Positions 8,417 to 13,541 of a stretch of 13,541 bases of DNA are shown here, one piece after another; positions within the stretch are counted from its first letter, which is position 1; every line of letters begins with the position of its first letter. The notes under the pieces were generated by a model. The model saw nothing but the letters and a program-made list of their open reading frames with translations, was not told where the DNA came from and did not search any database. The stretch is from the NCBI GenBank assembly GCA_002428805.1, contig DIXX01000045.1, positions 3,212 to 16,752 on the forward strand. Reading direction: 5' to 3'. Position numbers and translations under genes: made by a program. This stretch comes from Cetobacterium sp. UBA6069 (GTDB taxonomy: Bacteria > Fusobacteriota > Fusobacteriia > Fusobacteriales > Fusobacteriaceae).

Positions 8417-8421
8417 GTAAA

Positions 8422-10179
8422 ATGGGAGTTATTGTAGGTAAAAGTATTTTTCCTGGAATAGTTATAGGTCAACCCTATATAGAGAGAAAAAAAAAGATAG
8501 ACATTGAAAATTATAAGATTTCCTCTGATAAAATAGATCAGGAGATTGAAAGATTTTTAGGAGCAGTTCAGAAAGCTAAAAACGATATAAAACAGATTAA
8601 AAATAATTTAGAGGGAAAAATAAGTAAAGAAGATTTACAAATTTTAACAGTCCATATAATGATGCTAGATGACCCTCAATTTATAACAGATATAAAAAAA
8701 GGAATAAGAAAAGAAGAAAATAATGCAGAATCCGTTGTAAAGAAAGTTTCTAATAAATATATTGAAATGTTTGAAAAAATAGCAGATCCGATATATAAGC
8801 AAAGAGCATTAGATATAAAGGATATAAGCGAGAGAATCATTATGAGTTTAACTTCAGAAGAGGGAGTAGACTCAAATTTAGATGGGAAAATTTTGGTTAT
8901 TAGAGAGCTATTGCCATCAGAACTTTTAAAGATTTATTATAGTGGAATTAAGTTGAATGGAATAATAATGGAGTATATGGGAGAAACATCACATACTGCA
9001 ATTTTAACAAAAGCTCTAGAAATTCCGACATTGATGGGTGGAAACGATATATTTTCAGTTGATTGGGGAGATCAAATAATATTAGATACAACATCGATGG
9101 AAGGAAAAGTAATAACTAATCCAGATATAAAAACACTAAATAGATGCGAAGAGGATAAGAATAGATATAGGAATAAAATTAAAGAGATTGAAGAAACTAT
9201 AGATAAAGAAACGGTGACTCTTGATGGAGAAAGAGTATACTTACACCTAAATATAGGTGGACGTTTAGATATAGCTCAAGTTTGTCGAAAAAAACCAGAT
9301 GGTATTGGATTATTAAGAACAGAACTTATATATATGGATGCTGAAGAGTTTCCAGATGAAGAAAAACAGCGAAAAATATATGAAAATATAGCTCGTGAGT
9401 TTGAAGAAACACAACTGAATAAACCTATAATTATAAGAACTTTAGATATAGGTGCTGATAAAAAATTATCTTATTACAAAATGGTAGATGAAGAAAATCC
9501 ATCTCTAGGATGTAGAGGTATGAGATTAACTTTATCGGATAAAGAGTTATTTAAAAATCAAATAAAGGGAATTTTAAGAGCCGCAGAGCATCACAATATA
9601 AAGATGATGTACCCGATGATAACTAATTTGAAAGAGATTAATGAAGCTAAAGAACTAGTTCAAGAGTGTAAAAGAGAGCTTTTAGCAGAAAATAAAACAT
9701 TTAAAGATGATATAGAAATTGGGATGATGGTAGAGGTACCGTCAAATGTTATGCTTGCGGATATATTTGCAGACTATGTAGATTTCTTTTCGATAGGAAC
9801 GAATGATCTTACACAGTATATTTTAGCAACAGATAGATATAGTCCTATAGCTGAAAAACTTTATGATTGCTATGACCCTGCTGTAATAAGAGCTATAGAA
9901 ATGGTCAGTAAAGCAGCATTGAAAAAAAATAAAAAAATTTCTGTTTGTGGTGAGATGGCAGGAGAGGATGCAGCTGTAATAGGTTTGTTAAGTTTAGGAA
10001 TTAGAGAACTTAGTATGGCGCCAGCATATATACCAAAAATAAGAAATTTAGTTAGAAAGATTAGGATTTCAGAACTAGAAGACATAAGATTTAAAATGTT
10101 AAAAGCTAAAAATTCTGAAGAGATAAAAGAAATATTAAATGAATATTTATATAAGATTGAAGGGAGAAATATAGTATGA
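8422..10179 (+). CDS. ptsI: PTS enzyme I (phosphoenolpyruvate-protein phosphotransferase)
   Basis: Cytoplasmic enzyme I of the sugar phosphotransferase system. It autophosphorylates from PEP on a histidine and passes the phosphate to HPr. From the ATG at 8422 (585 residues), an N-terminal HPr-binding/phosphohistidine half carries the active His191 in GETSHTAILTKALEIPTLMG. The C-terminal PEP-binding TIM barrel shows GIGLLRTELIYMD, IIIRTLDIGADKKLSYY, GMMVEVPSNV, DFFSIGTNDLTQYILATDR and the catalytic Cys509 in SVCGEMAGE. The barrel motif normally close to ENPFLGWRAIR reads ENPSLGCRGMR here, a noticeable departure. An in-frame GTG nine bases upstream would add three residues, but it overlaps the ribosome-binding site. 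ptsH follows with an ATGA overlap, which confirms the PTS role over other PEP-utilising enzymes. Confidence 0.96.
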   Translation: MGVIVGKSIFPGIVIGQPYIERKKKIDIENYKISSDKIDQEIERFLGAVQKAKNDIKQIKNNLEGKISKEDLQILTVHIMMLDDPQFITDIKKGIRKEENNAESVVKKVSNKYIEMFEKIADPIYKQRALDIKDISERIIMSLTSEEGVDSNLDGKILVIRELLPSELLKIYYSGIKLNGIIMEYMGETSHTAILTKALEIPTLMGGNDIFSVDWGDQIILDTTSMEGKVITNPDIKTLNRCEEDKNRYRNKIKEIEETIDKETVTLDGERVYLHLNIGGRLDIAQVCRKKPDGIGLLRTELIYMDAEEFPDEEKQRKIYENIAREFEETQLNKPIIIRTLDIGADKKLSYYKMVDEENPSLGCRGMRLTLSDKELFKNQIKGILRAAEHHNIKMMYPMITNLKEINEAKELVQECKRELLAENKTFKDDIEIGMMVEVPSNVMLADIFADYVDFFSIGTNDLTQYILATDRYSPIAEKLYDCYDPAVIRAIEMVSKAALKKNKKISVCGEMAGEDAAVIGLLSLGIRELSMAPAYIPKIRNLVRKIRISELEDIRFKMLKAKNSEEIKEILNEYLYKIEGRNIV

Positions 10180-10445
10180 AAAAAGTAGAAGTGACAATAA
10201 AAAATAAAGCAGGTTTACATGCTAGACCATCTTCTCTATTTGTTCAAGCAGCAAGTAAATATGATGCAGATATAAATGTAATTTTTGAAGATGAAGTTAT
10301 AAATGGAAAAAGTATAATGGGATTGATGCTTCTTGCTGCAGAGCAAGGAAGAGTTTTAACACTAGAGTGCGACGGCGATGATGAGGATGAAATGATTGCT
10401 GAATTAATAGAGCTGATAGAAGTAAAAAAGTTTAATGAGGAGTAA
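10176..10445 (+). CDS. ptsH: Phosphocarrier protein HPr
   Basis: A small cytoplasmic phosphocarrier of 89 residues that moves phosphate from enzyme I (His15) to the sugar-specific EIIA domains. The active site is the textbook GLHARPSS with His15 and Arg17. The second conserved site, Ser46 in NGKSIMGLMLLAAEQG, matches the HPr kinase/phosphorylase target of Gram-positive bacteria. This suggests HPrK-type regulation, although no hprK gene is in the window. The acidic C-terminal helix (DDEDEMIAELIELIE) is typical. The ATG overlaps the ptsI stop in an ATGA arrangement, so the two proteins are likely made by coupled translation. ispH follows after only 5 nt. Confidence 0.97.
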   Translation: MKKVEVTIKNKAGLHARPSSLFVQAASKYDADINVIFEDEVINGKSIMGLMLLAAEQGRVLTLECDGDDEDEMIAELIELIEVKKFNEE

Positions 10446-10450
10446 AATCT

Positions 10451-11317
10451 GTGGAGATAATAAGAGCTGGAAAAATGGGTTTTTGCTTTGGTGTTAAAAA
10501 AGCGGTAGAAACTTGTTATGAAGTGGCCCAAAATAAAGAAGCTAAGAAATATATTTTAGGTATGGTGGTTCACAATAAAGATGTTGTAAGAGAGATTGAA
10601 AAAATTGGATTTACAACATTACATGAAGAGGAGATACTTCAAGATAGAGATCCTTTGGAAAAAGGTGATATAGTAATAATAAGAGCTCATGGAACAACAT
10701 CAGAAATAATTGAAAAATTAAAGAAAAAAGAGGTTCAAATAAAGGATGCTACGTGTATTTTTGTAGATAAAATAAAAGAGATTCTTGTAGAGAGAGAAGC
10801 CTTAGGTGATGAAATAATATTTATTGGTGATAAAGAACATCCAGAGGTTAAGGGTATTGTTTCGTTTGGAAAAAAAATAAATATTTTTAAAAATATTGAG
10901 GAATTAAAATCAAGTTCTTTAGATAAAGAGAAAATATATACAGTGTTAACTCAAACAACTTTAAATAAAGAAAAATTTTTAGAGATGAAAGAATATTTAG
11001 AAAAATACTATTCAAATGCTCAGATATTTGATAGGATATGTGGAGCGACAAGTGAAAGACAAGAAGCTACTAGAAAGTTATCTAGAACTTGTGATATAGT
11101 TATTGTAATAGGAGATTTAAAAAGCTCGAACAGTAAAAAACTTCTAGAGGTAGCTTTAGCTGAAAATCCTAAAAGTTATTTAGTTCAAAATGAAACTGAA
11201 CTAGATTTGACTATGTTTTCTGAAAATATGAAAATAGGGATAACAGCCGGAGCGTCAACTCCAGAAGATATCATAAAAAAAATAGAAAATAAAATAAGGG
11301 GGAACTTTAATGTCTAA
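10451..11317 (+). CDS. ispH: 4-hydroxy-3-methylbut-2-enyl diphosphate reductase (IspH/LytB)
   Basis: An iron-sulfur enzyme and the last step of the MEP isoprenoid pathway, reducing HMBPP to isopentenyl and dimethylallyl diphosphate. The three cluster-binding cysteines are Cys12 (GFCFGVKKAV), Cys102 (DATCIFVDKI) and Cys197 (ICGATSERQ). Substrate-site residues include His41 (VVHNKDV), His80 (RAHGTT), His130 and Glu132 (EHPEVKG), the TQTT stretch, SSNSKKL and GAST. In most homologues the second cysteine is followed by proline (ATCPxV); here it is isoleucine. The start is GTG at 10451, with GAGGAG at 10437-10442 overlapping the end of ptsH. No closer ATG fits the conserved N-terminus. The 288-residue length is normal for the free enzyme. 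The stop codon lies inside rpsA. Confidence 0.97.
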   Translation: MEIIRAGKMGFCFGVKKAVETCYEVAQNKEAKKYILGMVVHNKDVVREIEKIGFTTLHEEEILQDRDPLEKGDIVIIRAHGTTSEIIEKLKKKEVQIKDATCIFVDKIKEILVEREALGDEIIFIGDKEHPEVKGIVSFGKKINIFKNIEELKSSSLDKEKIYTVLTQTTLNKEKFLEMKEYLEKYYSNAQIFDRICGATSERQEATRKLSRTCDIVIVIGDLKSSNSKKLLEVALAENPKSYLVQNETELDLTMFSENMKIGITAGASTPEDIIKKIENKIRGNFNV

Positions 11318-12932
11318 CTTTGATTACTACGAAGATTTTGAAGCATTACTAAATGAGTACATGCCAATAAAAGAGGATGAGGAGCTAAAAAGAAAAGTAA
11401 CTGGAACAATTGTAAATACAGACAGAAACTTCACATATTTAGAGGTAGCGGGAGAACCGAAAGCTGTAAGAGTAAGGACAGATGAATTAGCAGGATATTC
11501 TGTAGGAGACGAAGTTGAGGTTCTAATAGTTTCACAATTAGAAGAGGACGACTCATTAGTGTTGATAGCTTCTAAGAGAAGAGTTGACATGGAGATTGGT
11601 TCAGAAAAGTTAAATGCAGTTTACAACAACAAAGAGATTGTAACTGGAAAAATTCTGAAAAAAGTAAAAGGTGGATATGTTGTTGAGTTATTTTTCCAAC
11701 AAGGATTCTTACCTAACTCATTATCTGAGATTCCATTCGACCAAGGAGATTCTTTTGTAGGTAAAGAGGTTTCTGTTCTTGTAAAAGATATAAAAGAAGA
11801 TAAAAAAGGTAAAAAAATTCTATTATCAAGAAAAGAGATTGTAGCAGCTAAAGAGTTAGAAATAATTGATAAATTAGTTTTAGATAGCGTTGTAAAAGCT
11901 ACAGTACTAGAAGTTTTAGATTTTGGTTTAACTGTAAAGTTAGATGGTATAAGAGGATTTATACATATATCAGAAATAGATTGGAAAAAAACAGTGGATT
12001 TACAAAACCTTTATAAATCAGGAGATGTAATTGAAGCTAAAATTATAGAGATTGAAAAAGAGAAAAGAAATGTGAGATTATCGATAAAAGCATTAAGAAG
12101 AAATCCGTGGGATATTCTTGCTGAAAAGTATACTTTAGGATCTGAAGTGACTGGAAAAGTAACAAGAGTAGTAAACTATGGAGCTTTTATTGAGCTATTG
12201 CCAGGTGTTGAAGGATTAATTCATACGTCTGATTTCTCTTGGGCAAGTAAAAAAGTAAATGTTAATACATTTGTAAAAGTAGGAGATGAAGTGAAAGTTG
12301 TTATAACTGAGCTAAATCCATCTGAAAGAAAGTTAAAATTAGGAATAAAGCAACTTAGCGCAAATCCTTGGAAAGATGCAGCTACTAAATATGCGGTTGG
12401 ATCAACTTTAACTGGAACAGTAGTAGAGGTAAAGCCATTTGGAATTTTTGTTGAAGTGGAAGAGGGAGTAGATGGATTTATTCATAACTCTGATTTTGCA
12501 TGGTCAGGAAATAAAAAGTTTGCCAAAGGTGATAAAGTTGAGTTTAAAGTAACTGAATTAAATTTAGAAGCGCAAAAAATCAAAGGAAGTATTAAAGATT
12601 TAACAAAAAGTCCTTGGGATACAGCTATAGAAAACTATAAAGTTGGAGATAGAATTGAAAAAGAGATTAAAAACATTCAAGATTTTGGAATGTTTGTAAA
12701 GTTAGGAGAGGGAGTAGATGGGTTTATTCCAACTCAATTAGCTTCTAGAGATTTTATTAAAAACTTAAAAGATGTATTCCATGTAGGAGATCTTGTTTTA
12801 GCTGAAATAGTTGAAATCGATTCTGAAAAGAAAAGAATAAAGCTTTCTATAAAAAAAGTTCAAATAGAAAAAGAAAGAAATGAAAATAAAGAACTTCTAG
12901 AAAAGTATGGAACTTCTTCAAGCGAAGAGTAA
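11310..12932 (+). CDS. rpsA: Ribosomal protein S1 (six S1 RNA-binding domains)
   Basis: A 30S-associated protein that captures and unfolds mRNA for translation initiation. Six S1/OB repeats are recognisable at about 29-90, 106-175, 191-260, 276-347, 363-430 and 446-515. The first two are degenerate, as in ribosome-anchoring domains. Repeats 3-6 carry the canonical GFIHISE, GLIHTSD, GFIHNSD and GFIPTQL motifs, each followed by KRxxLSIK-like strands. The 540-residue length and six repeats match the long Gram-negative-type S1, not the four-domain Firmicute form. The ATG at 11310 follows AAGGGGG and overlaps the ispH stop codon by 8 nt, in a different frame. The tail is short and charged (from about 516). 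A GC-rich hairpin follows 8 nt after the stop. Confidence 0.95.
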   Translation: MSNFDYYEDFEALLNEYMPIKEDEELKRKVTGTIVNTDRNFTYLEVAGEPKAVRVRTDELAGYSVGDEVEVLIVSQLEEDDSLVLIASKRRVDMEIGSEKLNAVYNNKEIVTGKILKKVKGGYVVELFFQQGFLPNSLSEIPFDQGDSFVGKEVSVLVKDIKEDKKGKKILLSRKEIVAAKELEIIDKLVLDSVVKATVLEVLDFGLTVKLDGIRGFIHISEIDWKKTVDLQNLYKSGDVIEAKIIEIEKEKRNVRLSIKALRRNPWDILAEKYTLGSEVTGKVTRVVNYGAFIELLPGVEGLIHTSDFSWASKKVNVNTFVKVGDEVKVVITELNPSERKLKLGIKQLSANPWKDAATKYAVGSTLTGTVVEVKPFGIFVEVEEGVDGFIHNSDFAWSGNKKFAKGDKVEFKVTELNLEAQKIKGSIKDLTKSPWDTAIENYKVGDRIEKEIKNIQDFGMFVKLGEGVDGFIPTQLASRDFIKNLKDVFHVGDLVLAEIVEIDSEKKRIKLSIKKVQIEKERNENKELLEKYGTSSSEE

Positions 12933-12940
12933 AATAGAAA

Positions 12941-12967
12941 GAGGCCCTCAAAAATAAAGAGGGCCTC
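12941..12967 (+). other. GC-rich hairpin after rpsA without a U-tract
   Basis: A perfect 9-bp stem, GAGGCCCTC (12941-12949) and GAGGGCCTC (12959-12967), has a 9-nt A-rich loop. It begins 8 nt after the rpsA stop. On the plus strand it is followed by AATAAAATC, which lacks the U-run of an intrinsic terminator. On the opposite strand a U-rich stretch does follow, but no gene there runs into it. It probably marks the end of the operon transcript as a 3' stability or non-canonical termination element. The strand is assigned from the upstream gene. Confidence 0.6.
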
Positions 12968-12990
12968 AATAAAATCAATAAAAAATAAAG

Positions 12991-13018
12991 TTGACTTTTT
13001 GTGTAATTGTGTTATAAT
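12991..13018 (+). promoter_or_regulatory. Strong extended -10 promoter of infC
   Basis: A -35 TTGACT (12991-12996), a 16-bp spacer and a perfect -10 TATAAT (13013-13018), preceded by a TGT extended -10 motif (13010-13012). The predicted transcription start is about 13025, 170 nt before the infC start codon. This gives infC its own promoter after the rpsA hairpin. Confidence 0.85.
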
Positions 13019-13142
13019 TATTAAAGACAATTAATAAGATTTATCAAGAAGAAACTTCCTGTTTCTCACCTTGTGGGGATTTGTCCTACATAAAGGTATT
13101 TAAATTTTTGTTTAGGGCTAGCCTTAATAATTATTTGAGTTT

Positions 13143-13170
13143 AACAGGAATTTTATATCCTGTTTTTTTT
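13143..13170 (+). terminator. Intrinsic terminator (attenuator) just upstream of infC
   Basis: A 7-bp stem, AACAGGA (13143-13149) with TCCTGTT (13158-13164), has an 8-nt loop and runs into eight consecutive T residues (13163-13170). It stands between the promoter at 12991-13018 and the infC Shine-Dalgarno sequence, so it must be bypassed for infC to be expressed. Confidence 0.85.
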
Positions 13171-13184
13171 ATTTGATAGTTAAT

Positions 13185-13192
13185 AGGAGGTG
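13185..13192 (+). promoter_or_regulatory. Perfect Shine-Dalgarno sequence of infC
   Basis: AGGAGGTG is an 8-nt match to the anti-Shine-Dalgarno sequence. It is 3 nt (5 nt counted from AGGAGG) before ATT at 13196 and 6 nt before a second ATT at 13199. The in-frame GTG at 13190-13192 lies inside it and is therefore not a likely start. The strong site would compensate for a non-canonical start codon. Confidence 0.85.
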
Positions 13193-13195
13193 TCT

Positions 13196-13541
13196 ATTAT
13201 TTCGGACAAAGTTAGAATCAACGAAAAAATAAGAGGTAGAGAATTAAGAATTATCTCTGAAACTGGTGAACAGTTAGGAATTATGTCTTCTGCAGAAGCT
13301 TTAGAATTAGCTATGCAAAAGGAGTTAGATTTAGTTGAAATCTCTCCAAATGCAGCTCCACCGGTATGTAAAATAATGGATTATGGAAAGTATAAATACG
13401 AGCAGACTAGAAAAGCTAAAGAAGCTAAGAAAAACCAAAAGCAAGTTATTGTTAAAGAGGTAAAGTTTAGAGCTAGAATAGATCAGCACGATATGGATAC
13501 AAAAATAGCTCATGTAACAAAGTTCTTAGAGAAGGACAACA
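13196..13541 (+). CDS. infC: Translation initiation factor IF3 with AUU start (first ~115 residues; 3' end outside window)
   Basis: IF3 binds the 30S subunit, keeps it apart from 50S and checks the start codon-initiator tRNA pairing. The frame encodes DKVRINEKIRGRELRII, GEQLGIMSSAEALELA, LDLVEISPNAAPPVCKIMDY (an almost invariant IF3 signature) and GKYKYEQTRKAKEAKK. This covers the N-domain and basic linker, and the C-domain begins with VIVKEVKFRARID. The frame has no ATG or TTG before the conserved region. The codons after the Shine-Dalgarno are ATT ATT TCG GAC, and a TAG closes the frame at 13184-13186. The start is therefore most likely ATT at 13196 (or 13199), decoded as fMet. AUU starts are known for infC of E. 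coli and Bacillus, where IF3 represses its own translation. The gene runs off the window; rpmI and rplT usually follow. Confidence 0.94.
   Translation, partial: MISDKVRINEKIRGRELRIISETGEQLGIMSSAEALELAMQKELDLVEISPNAAPPVCKIMDYGKYKYEQTRKAKEAKKNQKQVIVKEVKFRARIDQHDMDTKIAHVTKFLEKDN

Larger units (their letters stand above)
13025..13195 (+). promoter_or_regulatory. Structured infC leader with attenuator architecture
   Basis: This is the untranslated leader between the predicted start of transcription and infC. It contains a hairpin AGAAAC-UUCCU-GUUUCU (13050-13066). A second hairpin at 13072-13090 has 7 pairs including two G-U. An unstructured A/U stretch follows, and then an intrinsic terminator at 13143-13170. 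The 8-nt segment TTCCTGTT (13056-13063), which is the loop and 3' arm of the first hairpin, is complementary to AACAGGAA (13143-13150), the 5' arm of the terminator. The two pairings are mutually exclusive, so the leader could switch between terminated and read-through forms. Firmicute infC-rpmI-rplT operons are known to be attenuated by ribosomal protein L20. Whether this leader belongs to that class is inferred from position only. Confidence 0.65.

Noticed and set aside
13073..13093. Six-codon GTG mini-ORF in the infC leader as a possible leader peptide
   Set aside because: There is no Shine-Dalgarno sequence before it, it sits inside a hairpin, and there is no run of regulatory codons.
13014..13134. 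11-nt complementarity (ATAATTATTAA at 13014-13024 with TTAATAATTAT at 13124-13134) as a closing stem of the infC leader
   Set aside because: The 5' half overlaps the -10 box and lies upstream of the predicted transcription start, so it would not be in the RNA. Pure A/T matches of this length are also weakly informative here.
13331..13513. 60-codon frame on the minus strand opposite infC
   Set aside because: It is antisense to a highly conserved part of IF3, has no start signal, and has a composition typical of shadow frames.

Overview
The window is AT-rich chromosomal housekeeping DNA, most probably from a member of the Fusobacteriota (Fusobacterium/Cetobacterium-like). That placement is an inference. 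It rests on the low GC, the hrcA-grpE-dnaK-dnaJ order under a perfect CIRCE element, a Gram-positive-type DnaK without the insertion near residue 75, an HPr with a Gram-positive-style Ser46 site, a six-domain S1 protein, and the amidase-GerMN-yqeK-rnr neighbourhood. I see no mobile element, CRISPR array, tRNA, rRNA or defence gene. The longest stretches without a gene are 8209-8421 and 12933-13195, and both are regulatory.

Left half (1-8208), all on the minus strand. Read in the direction of transcription from 8298, the heat-shock operon is promoter, CIRCE, hrcA, grpE, a hairpin-punctuated dnaK, then dnaJ. A second strong promoter (3552-3580) sits immediately after dnaJ and drives yajC. Next come an AMIN/Amidase_3 peptidoglycan amidase, a membrane-anchored GerMN-domain protein, a YqeK-type HD phosphohydrolase, and RNase R, which is cut by the window edge. 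Hairpins lie between dnaK and dnaJ, yajC and the amidase, and gerMN and yqeK, so expression probably steps down along these clusters.

Right half (8359-13541), all on the plus strand. A promoter divergent from hrcA starts ptsI-ptsH-ispH-rpsA. These genes are tightly packed: ptsI/ptsH share an ATGA overlap, ptsH-ispH are 5 nt apart, and ispH/rpsA overlap by 8 nt. The first two are the general sugar-phosphotransferase proteins EI and HPr. The third is the last enzyme of the MEP isoprenoid pathway, and the fourth is ribosomal protein S1. A GC-rich hairpin closes the cluster.

The most interesting stretch is 12991-13541. A strong extended -10 promoter is followed by a leader of about 170 nt. It contains a textbook intrinsic terminator and an upstream 8-nt segment able to pair with the terminator's 5' arm, which is an attenuator arrangement. 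Then comes infC (translation initiation factor IF3), apparently beginning with AUU after a perfect Shine-Dalgarno sequence. This suggests two layers of control of IF3: transcription attenuation, and start-codon-based autoregulation.

No convincing previously undescribed system is present. The points worth a second look are the infC leader with its AUU start, the ispH/rpsA overlap (the two are fused in some Clostridia), and the set of intra-operon hairpins.
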